A stretch of DNA of 64,000 nt from the NCBI GenBank assembly GCA_024516035.1, contig CM044955.1, positions 49,335,715 to 49,399,714 of the forward strand, given 5' to 3'. This DNA comes from Bactericera cockerelli. Lineage: Eukaryota > Arthropoda > Insecta > Hemiptera > Triozidae. Below are positions 32,750-44,043 of this stretch, in pieces. The translations under genes were made by a program, and so were the position numbers. Each line of letters opens with the position of its first letter. Positions within the stretch are counted from its first letter, which is position 1. The notes below the pieces were generated by a model. That model worked only from the letters and a program-made list of their open reading frames with translations, ran no database searches and had not been told where the DNA came from.

Positions 32750-33650
32750 AAACAAGAAGTGAAAATCCATCTTAGATTTGTCTGACTGCCTCAAATGTAG
32801 CCGAATCAAGGCAATTTTTTTTTTTTTCGTTTTTTTTCGTTTTTATTGTTTGCATTGTTTACATTATTTCTTTTTCTTGTAATTGTTATTTGTACTGTAC
32901 AATTTATGTCTGGTGTGAAATAAAGAATTTAAAATAATAATAATCTATACACATTTCACAGTCACAACGCTATCATCACGCTAGAGTAACTCGAGTTTTT
33001 TTAACATTGCCTCGTGAGTTTAGATTGAATTTTGCAGTAATTTTAAAATTAAAAAAAAAAAAACGAAAACAAAAAATACACTGACCTAATTAAAGACATG
33101 TTAGACCCGTCCTCCTCCCATCACCAGTACACATTATGGAACTGGTGGGAGTATTGTGTAAATCAAATTTTATTATTAGATGGAATGTTATTGTTATTAG
33201 GCGATCGCTATATTAACTGTGGAGTTTACAGACTTAAATACTGGATGGATAGTGCCATACTTCAAGTTAGGCAAATCTAGAAAAAAAATGTTCTTTTATC
33301 TCAAAATAAAAGAAGACATTTTTTAAAAATCATGACGTGTCAACACTACCCTTGATGTAGTTTTGTTTTAAGAATTTCACTTATAAAATATATTCCATGT
33401 CATTTGTACATATTCTTACTGTAAGAAAACTTGATTGAATTTTGTTGCTTTTTTTGTAATTAATGTACAAACGCAATGTGTTTCACTGCAATTTCATGAA
33501 CTTGATACTTAACCTAGGTAGGCTTAATATTTTCTAAACCTAGTTGTTGCTTACATTCTTTCCTAAAGATATTTTACCTTATTCGAAAGGTCCAATTTAG
33601 AGACGTTTTGATTGTAGTATAGTAACATGGCAGATATTGGTGAATTAACA
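32750..33650. other. Unassigned intron
   Basis: T-runs and a second aataaagaatttaaaataat-type tail near 32920. No gene. Confidence 0.35.
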
Positions 33651-33651
33651 C

Positions 33652-33900
33652 CACTGAGATCATTTATAACATAGAGGGAACCGGATGTTTCAAAACTTGC
33701 GTCCAAGAGGGACCATCAGTTGATTTGAAAATCAGTGCCGAATCTGTAGTAATTTTTCTCTCGCGAAGTAGTGGGTACCTAATTCTTCTAAAATAATATT
33801 TTTACTTTTAAGATACTTACTTAGTTATTTTTGTCTTTGCTTCCTCTTTTAATTTCCTTATTTTCTACTCATTATGTAGTAATATAAAATTTGGTAGTCG
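33652..33900 (+). mobile_element. hAT-like MITE, 3' truncated copy
   Basis: cactgagatcatttataaca, then gggaccatcagttgattt and ttttctctcgcg follow the order in 29750-30191. The right end is missing. Confidence 0.75.
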
Positions 33901-34864
33901 AAAGTCGAATTATGGTTCTCACCAGTTCTTTATACAATACTCGTATGACCACAAGTTTTCACCCCTCTGCACATTCTTCAACAACAACAACAAAAATTCA
34001 CTTTTCGCGAGTGCATGGATGAGTAGGATTGGATATGCAACGATTATTTCACACAAATATTTTCACCCAACATAAATATGATGTATTCCAAATTTGTGAC
34101 GACTGCGATAGCCCCACGTGGCTGACTTATGGCTGGTTGGGTTTAGACAGTAATGAACACGGTAATGGCTCTTACAAATAATTAACGGGAGAACCTACAT
34201 CATTAGGATAATTTTCTTTATTGAAAATTTCTGTCACTCGAGAACTAGAGAAAATAATTCGTGAAAAGCGAGAGATTTGTGTAATCACAACCATTCATCT
34301 CAGAATACACCTTGTGGGCATTTTGCCGCTAAAAATGACATAATAATAATATAGACCCTTTAGTGAACCACTGGACGCGGCTATGGCTAAAATACTGTTC
34401 TACCACCTAGCCCTCAAAGTGGGTACAGCTACGGTGGAACCTGGACAATTTCAGAGTCCCAAACTCTTATTTGAAAAAACTGGATGTAATTCCGTCCCTG
34501 GTTCTCTTACTATACATATACAAATCACATAAACCTAGTTTCATTGGTACAAATTAACAACGGATTCACTCCTATAAAGCAAATTCATGCAATCGGTGCA
34601 TGGTTCCGAACCAACGAATCCCAAGCTACCTGGATTACCAGACGCTTCAACGACTTCGAGTAGTTTAATGAAAACACTAAAGTATAATCAAATAACCAAG
34701 ACTTAACGGAGCTATGCGGTGGCCATTAAGATTGAAGAATTTGAATCCGTGTAATAGTAAGCAGATCAAAAAGCTGTGATCAATAAGGTGGTCGGTGGTT
34801 CAAGTCCCAAGTTAAGAAAAAGAAAAGAAAAAAGACATAATTATAAGATCGCAAGTAGGTAAAC

Positions 34865-35065
34865 AGAATTTAGTACTTTCTTACTCTGTCTTATCGCTCA
34901 ACAGGGTCACGTTGTCAACCTCTGTGAGGTTGATTGTTTGCACATTTTTACGCTGATGCCTTCCTAACGCCACGTCTATATGATTAACGTCCTGATGACG
35001 GGTTTTACCTCCATTCGCTGGGAATCGTACACACCACATAACTCACCGCCTGTGGCCGAAATGGA
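34865..35065 (-). mobile_element. tRNA-core SINE copy, head missing
   Basis: On + it has ttactctgtcttatc, tgccttcctaacgcca, gacgggttttacctccattc and gctgggaatcgtac. This is tail plus central domain of the family complete at 45029-45380. Confidence 0.8.
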
Positions 35066-36200
35066 CCTACTCATAAAAACGTATGTCACAATTTTGTGTA
35101 ATCCATCTAACAATTCCTCAAATATGATGCACATACCCAATTATACGTCCCGATCCATAGTAATTATTACTACGTACATTCTTTGAGTGTTTATCCATTT
35201 TCTTCTGCCGCGACAGGCTACAGTTGGCAGTCGCCTCAATATTTAGAAATCCATGAGACTCTTTTAATGTACATAGGACTCCATTAATGCTGTAACTATT
35301 CATACTATGTGACTCTTTTAATTCATAGCCGTCTATTTATGCTGACAGAGTGAGGCGTTTACTTGGTGATCATAATTTTCAAGAAAATTCTTGGTCGTCT
35401 GCCATTTCATATTTTCCGTCATCTCGGCTTATCGCTAATAGCAATTGCTCGCTGCAGTGATGGAAATGGACTGTGATCGATCTGACAGTGAATATTCAAT
35501 ATTAATGTCAACTTTTGTCAATTAATTCATATAGTGGAACAGATATGATTGAAAGCGAAGAAAACAACTTACTAGGAATGAATGACGTTCAACATGAAAG
35601 ACAAGAAGAAAATAATGAGAGAGCAGTGGAAACAAGAATTCAAGACATTATTGAATTCGAATTTAAATAATTGGCGAAACACTTCGATACCAAACCTGAG
35701 ACAGCCTAAGAAAACTGTCGTCCTGTAGATATAGTTTAAAAGTCCAACCCATTGACAGTCCGTCAACCAGCCAGCGTCTTTGGCATGTATCACTGGAAGA
35801 AACGATGTGCTGCAAGTTTATTATTAAATAGTATACTGTGTTTTAGGAACTCTGTAAAAGAGCAGGATCATTTTGTTTCTTCAAATAAATTGTTTAGCAC
35901 TCTCTAAGCACTGCCCACTTGCCCAGCGAAAAATGCTCGTGATGTTATCTCCGATGTTCTAGACGTTCAGCGAATAAACAATGGAAAAAAACACAATTCA
36001 AAATGAATCTCACTCCTTCTTTGCCTATCTTGGGACCTTAACAACAATTATTCTCGATCCGGCTAAAGTGTGTTTTGCAAAACGACAATTAGTTTCTCAA
36101 CCAACTTGCGAGCATAGTTAACATTGCAACAATTAAATCAATTAACAGCCACTTTTAAATTAATTCTCAAAACGGACATATTTGAAAAGAATAATGGTAT
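35066..36200. other. Unassigned intron with a 5S-SINE scrap
   Basis: 35769-35797 (gccagcgtctttggcatgta) is a 5S-SINE head scrap. 35460-35670 has two short acidic frames (MEMDCDRSDSEYSI; NNLLGMNDVQHERQEE) that could be a transposase N-terminus, but nothing supports it further. Confidence 0.35.
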
Positions 36201-36870
36201 AAATTGAACTCATTTTGGTCCGGAAGAAATCAGAAAAGAATGAGAGGAACACAAATGAAAAAAGACAACATGGATTTCGTGGCGATCTTGTTCATACTTT
36301 GGCTTTTTGCAAAGAGAGAGTTGGTGCTGATGATATGTTGGCCGATTTTAAAGTACATGGTAATGATTGTTTGGCCGATTTTAAAGAACTTTATAATGAT
36401 TGTTTGGATGATTTTGAAAATGTTGATGAATATAATTCTGCTGATTGTAAACAAAATTATAGTTTGAATAAAACAGATTATTATTATCTATGGTTACTTC
36501 GTTGGTTTTGAAGAAGATGATGATAATTTGGCTGATATTTAAGAAAACAATGATGCTTTTGCTGATTTATAAAATATAACAATTTGGCTTATTTAGAATA
36601 AGAAAATCATGATTTAGCTGATTTTGAAGATGAATACAAATATAATTCTTCTGATTGTAAATAAAATGATAATTATAAATGAAGAATAGAAACATGATAC
36701 TTCGACTAATTTTAACGAAAGCAATTATAATTTTTGTCTGATTTTGAAGAAAAACATGATTATTTGATTGATTTTAAAGAAAGAGATTATAATTTGACTG
36801 ATTTTGAAAATGGTGATAATCTGGATGATTATAAAAAAACCTGATGAAGATTTGACTGATTGAGTGTAAG
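36200..36870 (+). repeat. Degenerate Asp/Phe-coding low-complexity tract
   Basis: Repeats of (c/t)tgattttgaagaa / gccgattttaaagaa and aataatgattgt, spacing irregular at about 30-45 bp. A frame is open only to 36511. It looks like a decayed internal repeat of some coding sequence or satellite. Not assigned. Confidence 0.5.
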
Positions 36871-37685
36871 TGTGTAAGAAGGTATATTGATACTATGTAC
36901 AGTATCAATACGCCAACCAAATTCTACAGTATCACCACTATCAATTATATTTTCGTTATCAATTTGGCTACATTTGAAGGAAAAAACGACGATGAAATAC
37001 GCGGTACAACAACGAATGCATTTCTTTATAACCATTTCGTCGAGTATTTCTTTAATTATGTTATTGATATTCCTACCTGTCAACAGAGCTCGACTAACAA
37101 TGCATGCATACCGACGCCAGTACAGTTTCAGATAGAGGCAGTGGAGGTGCATTTCTGATTACCTCTCTGATATACATGTACAACACGTGCACCTGATTCC
37201 GAGTAATCGGTTATAATCGAGTTCGGTCCGTTTAGTCCAGAATGAAGGCGGTTAGGCACAAGGATAATATGACAAGTCGCAGTGTGATGGATCACATACA
37301 TCGATATGAATCAATCACCAGAAATGACAGAAGTCACCAAGGTGCCAAATCGTTTCCGAGCTGGAAATGCGATTGCTTGACCGACAGAACTGTTATAATG
37401 GATGTTGTGAGAAAATAATGTGAAACATTTCTATTTTTTCTATTATTATTTTATTATTAATACTTCACCTTCAACATAATTTTAATATTTAACTGGTTGG
37501 ACACGGTTCTGTGTTCCGTTGTTAATAGGTAATGGTAGCCTCCTTAGTTCTTGTATAAGCGGTTTATGCACTAATATGGTGTCATTTCAAAAGCACAAAT
37601 TCTAAAGCATACAATGGGCTCTTTGTATGTTCTCTATATATTATGTACTACAACCAAAAATGTATGTTCTTGTTGTTGCTAGTGT

Positions 37686-37980
37686 GTTACTTCCGAGAAA
37701 TTTCTAATATTAAAAATTACTTCCGATTTTTGTTCATTTTTGTAAATAAAAAATGTTTTTTTGCTCTGTTTTTTTATATGTGTTAGTTTGTCTTTTTGTC
37801 TCTCTCTTTCGGATGAATGTAACCTTCTTATCAATCTTACAACAACTGTCTGTGGAGGTCTGGACTTGCAAATATTATGCGTTCTAAAATTTTGCCACCA
37901 ACAAACCGCTCGCACTAATCCGAGATTAATATTTTCTTTTCCCGCGACCAGATGTAGGAAATGTCACACTTAACTTATGA
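37686..37980 (+). mobile_element. 'acttccgag' element fragment
   Basis: ttacttccgagaaatttcta ... acttccgatttttgttc, then ttttttgctctgttttttta as in 26180-26220. The rest does not match. Confidence 0.6.
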
Positions 37981-38309
37981 CTAAATAAATTAGTTTAATA
38001 AGAATTATATTAAATTAACAAGAATAATCTCACCAGACCAATTTATGTGGCGAGTTATTGGCAGACCGAAATAGTTTTGGAATCCATTTTTCTGTCTAGA
38101 AAAAAACCGACGGACTCATCATTTTCTACGAACGACGGACCAGAAGACTCGGGCCAAATGTGTGGAAAATGAAGTGTAAACATTAGACGTAGAGTTTGAA
38201 TATTAAATCGGCGTCCAGGAACCGCATTAATTCAGGGCTCTCTTAGGTAATTTACTTAGATACTGTATGTATGTATATTGAAATTAGTATAAAGGTAAAA
38301 GATCTGGCT

Positions 38310-38465
38310 AATAGGACACTCACTATAAACAGGGAGTAGACCAGCATTGGCTTGGTTCTTGGGGCCCTTGTCAATTATAAGCCTCCTTGTAAAGACAGTG
38401 GTAGAAGTGCTGAGTCATTCCCCCACTGCCTGTGTACCATCGTTCACGATGGTACAAAGGTATAC
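38310..38465 (+). repeat. Interspersed repeat with palindrome
   Basis: ataaacagggagtagaccag, ttggcttggttcttgggg, agtggtagaagtgctgagtc and ccatcgttcacgatggta. Inverted relative to 17240-17490. Confidence 0.75.
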
Positions 38466-39104
38466 TATGATGATCATTTAGGACATTTAGGTAATTAGTG
38501 CTACAGTGCCTACACTGTGCAGTGTGCGTAGTCCAAAGGGTCATTATAAGTAGTTACAGTGATCAACCTTTATATTGGACGTTGATGAACAAAATACCAT
38601 GTAATAGAAGGGTTAGGCTTAGGGCCAAACTATGAAATAGAAATACAGCAAAGATAAGTGAGAGAGTGAGACCGTACCTTCAGTCGGACTATACTGCGCT
38701 GTGATTGGTCGAAACTCTAACTCGGGGGACAGTCTGGTCTATCCTATTTATATTAATAATAAGTATATTATATTTTATTGAACGGGAATAACCCCATGTG
38801 AGAATACAGACAACAGAAACATGTAATGGTAACACTTATGAAAATAGTAAAATAAATTACAAGTATATAAGTTTAATAAAAAATATCACAGTACATACCT
38901 AATACATGTAAAAATAAGTTGTCACTCGGTATTTCAGCCCTTAAGAGCACACCTTGCATAGATCGAGAAAAAATATTTTCCATTTAAGCAGCATTTTATT
39001 TTGTGATTCACTTGGATGCACATAAGTCATTAACTAATAAAACTTTTATGTGGTGGGGAAATATTCATTGCAATATCTACAGTACATAATGTACTCGGGT
39101 TAAG

Positions 39105-39277
39105 TGGCAAGAATGCCTAAGACATTAACTTCGCCCCGGATTACAAGACAATTGCACATTTAAATTTAAATATTTTTTTTATACCTTATTTTGTAAATAT
39201 TGTTAATTTTTTTTATTATCTCTGTTAATAATTCATTGTTGTTTGTATTGTATAAAAAATAAAGTGTAAATTAATAA
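39105..39277 (+). mobile_element. LINE 3' tail
   Basis: ttaagtggcaagaatgccta ... aacttcgccccggattacaa ... ataaagtgtaaattaataaa. Same tail as 32567-32746. Confidence 0.8.
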
Positions 39278-39736
39278 ATACTCGTACATACCTACTTACA
39301 TATTACAGTGATATTTTTTTGTTAGTTGGTTTTACATTTACAATAAATATTCCTTTTTGCTATGTTTTCCAATAGCCATGGGACATACATATATTTTTCC
39401 CCTTGAAAACATCTTGAATTCATGAACGGCAATTTAAAACATTGTACGTCATACTACCGACACATGTTATGGACATACCTACGTGAAAAATGTATAAATT
39501 TAAAAACCCATGTGCGAATATTTTGCAACAAAATCACAAATAACTTCCCGTGCCATCAGAATGAGTCCATTAAAACTGTTGCGTCCAAGTCAGACGGCTC
39601 TAAAGTCGTTACTGTTGGTAGTTAAATTGATTTAATTGTAGTGTCAAAATGCAACAGAGATGAACAAAATTGCGTAGCGGCACACACTAAAATAAGAGTA
39701 TGTGATTTCTTTAATGTATGATGATCTGTAGTTTAG

Positions 39737-39975
39737 TCACCGTGGCCGAGTGAGTTAGCGCACTAGACATTGCACGCATGGTGACCTGGGTTCGATCCCC
39801 AACGGCCAGGAATTTTTCTGCTCTGTACTTGGGTAATAATAATTCCGTGTGCGTGAGATAGGTATTGATACCTAAATCTGTACTTGGGTGTCCGTTGTCC
39901 ACTCATAGGAAAAATGAGTAGCTGCTTTAATGTGAAGCAGCAACCAGAGGTGGAATCATAGGCAAAAAATGGAAG
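39737..39975 (+). mobile_element. tRNA-derived SINE, family A, full head
   Basis: gtggccgagtgagttagcgc, catggtgacctgggttcgat and the body gtccactcatagg ... aaaaatgagtagctgc. A ~50-bp insertion sits inside, bracketed by ctgtacttgggt (39828 and 39877). Confidence 0.85.
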
Positions 39976-40438
39976 GTAATTTTTGTATCATAAATCATAA
40001 GATGGTAAAGTGCTATGATTTTGTGCTATGCACTAACATTATGACATAATAACACAAATAAAATACATTATTATTGTTGTTATTATTATTATTACAATAA
40101 TTATCATCTGTAGCATTAATTTATATTTTCATCTGTACTATTAATTCTAATTTCACCTGTTAAATAGGTACAACCTACAACTTTAGTGGTGGAAATTGTT
40201 TCACTAGAAAACATACTAAACTAAGGCAGTATACATATATTTTATACAAGTATTTTATTTATTTCTTAATTTATTTTAAGTGGGTAGGTAAGGTAGTAAG
40301 TATATGACGTTTGAAGGAAACTTATTTTGAAAAAATATTGTATGCTCTTTGCATACTCAATTATTTTAAGGCGCAATTTACCTATGAAGTTACTGAGCAT
40401 TATTATCAGTCTTAATAGTTTGAAATAACCAACTACAA
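39976..40438. other. AT-rich intron
   Basis: (att)n and A/T tracts; nothing else seen. Confidence 0.4.
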
Positions 40439-40625
40439 GGCACGTTGAATACACCAGTTCTCGTTCTGTAACTGAAGTTAAGCAACGTCGAGCGAGGCTA
40501 AGACTTGGATGAGTGACAGTTCAAATTGGATAGCTCGTGGAGCTGGTTACTCGGGCTGGATGAGGTTAATTTGATTAGCCGTTTTGTGAGTTTCCAGTGA
40601 AAGCCCCGTCATGATATGACCATAC
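40439..40625 (+). mobile_element. 5S-headed SINE, 5' truncated
   Basis: gcacgttgaatacaccagtt, actgaagttaagcaacgtcg, ttggatgagtgacagttc, then a shortened central domain and the tail gtcatgatatgaccatac. It directly abuts the far end of the 34-bp array. Confidence 0.85.
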
Positions 40626-40626
40626 A

Positions 40627-42230
40627 TACTTGAATAGACTCACAACTCACAAGGGATCTATTTGACTTGCTTGAACACACTCACAAGTGATCTATTCGAC
40701 TTACTTGAACACACTCACAAAAGTGATCTATTCGACTTACTTGAAGACACTCACAAGGAATCTATTCGACTTACTTGAACACACTCACAAGTGATCTATT
40801 CGACTTACTTGAACACACTCACAAGTGATCTATTCGACTTACTTGAACACACTCACAAGTGATCTATTCGACTTACTTGAACACACTCACAAGTGATCTA
40901 TTCGACTTACTTGAACACACTCACAAGGGATCTATTCGACTTACTTGAACACACTTACAAGTGATCTATTCGACTTACTTGAACACACTCACAAGTGATC
41001 TATTCGACTTACTTGAACACACTCACAAGGGATATATTCGTCTTACTTGAACACACTCACAAGTGATCCATTCGTCTTACTTGAACACACTCACAAGTGA
41101 TCTATTCGAATTACTTGAACACACTCACAAAAGTGATCTATTCGACTTTCTTGAACACACTCACAAGTGATCTATTCGACTTACTTGAGCACACTCACAA
41201 GTGATCTATTCGACTTACTTGAACACACTCACAAGTGATATATTCGACTTACTTGAACACACTCACAAGTGATCTATTCGACTTACTTGAACACACTCAC
41301 AAGTGATCTATTCGAATTACTTGAACACACTCAAAAGTGATCTATTCGACTTACTTGAACACACTCACAAGGGATCTATTCGACTTACTTGAACACACTC
41401 ACAAGTGATCTATTCGACTTACTTGAACACACTCACAAGTGATCTATTCGACTTACTTGAACACACTCACAAGTGATCTATTCGTCTTACTTGAACATGA
41501 ACACACTCACAAGTGATCCATTCGACTTACTTGAACACACTCACAAGTGATCTATTCGACTTACTTGAACACACTCACAAGTGATCGATTCGACTTACTT
41601 GAACACACTCACAAGGGATCTATTCGTCTTACTTGAACACACTCACAAGCGATCTATTTGACTTACTTGAACACACTCACAAGTGATCTATTCGACTTAC
41701 TTGAACACACTCACAAGTGATCTATTTGACTTGAACACACTCACAAGTGATCTATTCGTCTTACTTGAACACACTCACAAGCGATCTATTTGACTTACTT
41801 GAACACACTCACAAGTGATCTATTCGACTTACTTGAACACACTCACAAGTGATCTATTCGACTTACTTGATCACACTCACAAGTGATCTATTCGACTTAC
41901 TTGAACACACTCACAAGTGATCTATTCGACTTACTTGAACACACTCACAAGTGATCTATTCGACTTACTTGAACACACTCACAAGTGATCTATTCGACTT
42001 ACTTGAACACACTCACAAGTGATATATTCGACTTACTTGAACACACTCACAAGTGATATATTCGACTTACTTGAACACACTCACAAGTGATCTATTCGAC
42101 TTACTTGAACACACTCACAAGTGATCTATTCGACTTACTTGAACACACTCACAAGTGATATATTCGACTTACTTGAACACACTCACAAGTGATATATTCG
42201 ACTTACTTGAACACACTCACAAGTGATATA
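40627..42230 (-). repeat. 34-bp minisatellite derived from sog exon i donor, distal block
   Basis: About 47 units. On the minus strand each unit contains CACTTGTGAGTGTGTTCAA followed by gtaagt and cgaatag; that is the last codons of exon i plus its 5' splice site. Variants (gggatc, cgatct, gatata, gtcttac, an extra acatga at about 41497, a 4-bp deletion at about 41730) mark individual units. The first units at the low-coordinate edge are degenerate. Confidence 0.97.
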
Positions 42231-43138
42231 CGAGGTCTGTCCCGAAAGTTCGTATAAAAGTGTTCTGGCAACGCTGGAAGGCAAAGTGGGGAGGCAATTT
42301 GGGCTATTTCCCCTTCTACAACATCCAAACAATTCTCAGTGTGCGTTCGATCGCCTTACGATAAAAACTGGATCGTCCCGGTACCTGTGAAGTGACCCCT
42401 CTCTCTATCACTCGTCGGCATGGAACTCTCAGTCATTCAAGAACAGCGCGTCATCATCAAATTTCTCGTAAAACTCGGCAAGAATGGGCACGAAATTTTT
42501 AATGATCTCAACCAAGTTTATGGAGATGATGTTTTCAAGGAACCAACAGTCCACAAGTGGGTAAAAAGATTTCGTGAGGGCCGAGAAAGTCTCGAAGATG
42601 ACCCTCGGTCAGGACGTCCTTCCACTTCCAGCACTTCTAACAATGTGGAAAGAATTCGATCCTGTGTCCTGCAGGACCGTCGTTTAACCGTCAGACAGGT
42701 GTCTGAAGAGCTTTCTTTGAGCAAAACAACTATTTGGCGCGAGAGGGGCGGTGGATCCTCCACCACGACAATGCCCCCGCTCACACCTCTCTCGTTGTGC
42801 GTGAGTTTCTGGCTGCCAATTCGATCATAGCGACTGAACACCCCCCTTATTCACCGGATTTGGCACCCTGTGACTTCTTTTTATTCCCAAAAACAAAATT
42901 GGTGCTTCGGGGGCGGCATTTGGGGGACGTTGAGGCCATTAAAGCAGCAACGACGAGTCAGCTGAAGAGACTTCAAACTGAGGACTTTCAAGGAGCCTTC
43001 AAACAGTGGAAACGGCGTTGGCAGAAGTGCATTGTGTCCCAGGGAGAGTACTTTGAAGGAGACAAAATTGAATTACCCGATTAATTGTAATATAAAATTT
43101 TTATTTCATTTTTATACGAACTTTCGGGACAGACCTCG
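42231..43138 (+). mobile_element. Internally deleted mariner-like element (908 bp)
   Basis: Terminal inverted repeats cgaggtctgtcccgaaagtt (42231) and the inverse ending at 43138 are flanked by TA (42229-42230 and 43139-43140). It is inserted at gata|ta of a minisatellite unit, and removing it restores the unit. Shorter than the usual ~1.3 kb because the middle of the transposase is gone. Confidence 0.97.
42420..43084 (+). pseudogene. mariner transposase with central deletion
   Basis: DDD transposase of the Tc1/mariner superfamily, which cuts and pastes at TA. The N-terminal part (42420-42747) has the paired helix-turn-helix region: GHEIFNDLNQVYGDD, KEPTVHKWVKRFREGRESLE, DDPRSGRPSTS, RLTVRQVSEELSLSKTTIWR. 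The C-terminal part (about 42745-43084, another frame) has ILHHDNAPAHTS and PYSPDLAPCDFFLFP, holding the second and third catalytic Asp about 34 residues apart. The block with the first catalytic Asp and the GDE-W region is deleted at about 42745, and the join shifts the frame. It cannot be active. Confidence 0.95.
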
Positions 43139-43960
43139 TATTCGACTTACTTGAACACACTCACAAGTGATCTATTCGACTTACTTGAACACACTCACAA
43201 GTGATCTATTCGAATTACTTGAACACACTCAAAAGTGATCTATTCGACTTACTTGAACACACTCACAAGGGATCTATTCGACTTACTTGAACACACATCA
43301 CAAGTGATCTATTCGACTTACTTGAACACACTCACAAGTGATCTATTCGACTTACTTGAACACACTCACAAGTGATCTATTCGTCTTACTTGAACATGAA
43401 CACACTCACAAGTGATCCATTCGACTTACTTGAACACACTCACAAGTGATCTATTCGACTTACTTGAACACACTCACAAGTGATCGATTCGACTTACTTG
43501 AACACACTCACAAGGGATCTATTCGTCTTACTTGAACACACTCACAAGCGATCTATTTGACTTACTTGAACACACTCACAAGTGATCTATTCGACTTACT
43601 TGAACACACTCACAAGTGATCTATTCGACTTACTTGAACACACTCACAAGTGATCTATTCGACTTACTTGAACACACTCACAAGTGATCTATTCGACTTA
43701 CTTGAACACACTCACAAGTGATCTATTCGACTTACTTGAACACACTCACAAGTGATCTATTCGACTTACTTGAACACACTCACAAGTGATCTATTCGACT
43801 TACTTGAACACACTCACAAGTGATCTATTCGACTTACTTGAACACACTCACAAGTGATCTATTCGACTTACTTGAACACACTCACAAGTGATCTATTCGA
43901 CTTACTTGAACACACTCACAAGTGATCTATTCGACTTACTTGAACACACTCACAAGTGAT
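43139..43960 (-). repeat. 34-bp minisatellite, exon-proximal block including exon i end
   Basis: About 24 units. The last one (43940-43960) is coding sequence of exon i, and the true donor is at 43938-43939. The variant order at 43199-43566 repeats that of 41301-41670. Homology to the unit stops at 43961. Confidence 0.97.
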
Positions 43961-44043
43961 GCAGTGATACACTCCAAACGGTTCCCCCAGGTCCGGATGC
44001 CACCTGGCTCCGATTTCGTAAAACTCTTTTCCGAATACGCATT
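43940..44043 (-). CDS. sog: sog/Chordin exon i: N-terminal half of VWC domain 1
   Basis: Coding exon of a Short gastrulation/Chordin protein, an extracellular BMP antagonist. It reads CVFGKEFYEIGARWHPDL, then EPFGVYHCITCECVQ. This is the cysteine pattern of the first von Willebrand C (chordin CR1) domain, including the GEPFGV and CxxCxCV segments typical of SOG. The acceptor is the pyrimidine-rich ctttcag just beyond 44043, and the donor is CAA|gtaagt at 43939/43940. The exon is 104 bp: 2 nt completing a codon from an unseen upstream exon, then 34 whole codons, ending in phase 0 as exon ii requires. Oddity: its last 21 nt and the donor are the first unit of a 34-bp minisatellite filling the start of the next intron. 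The exon carrying the signal/membrane anchor was not found. Family assignment is from recognised motifs, without a database search. Confidence 0.93.

Noticed and set aside
36204..36467. Hydrophobic 87-aa frame (membrane protein)
   Set aside because: Arises from a degenerate A/T-rich tandem tract with overlapping frames on both strands; no start context or homology.
40627..43960. CRISPR-like direct repeats
   Set aside because: Head-to-tail units without unique spacers, eukaryotic context, and the unit is explained by a splice-donor duplication.
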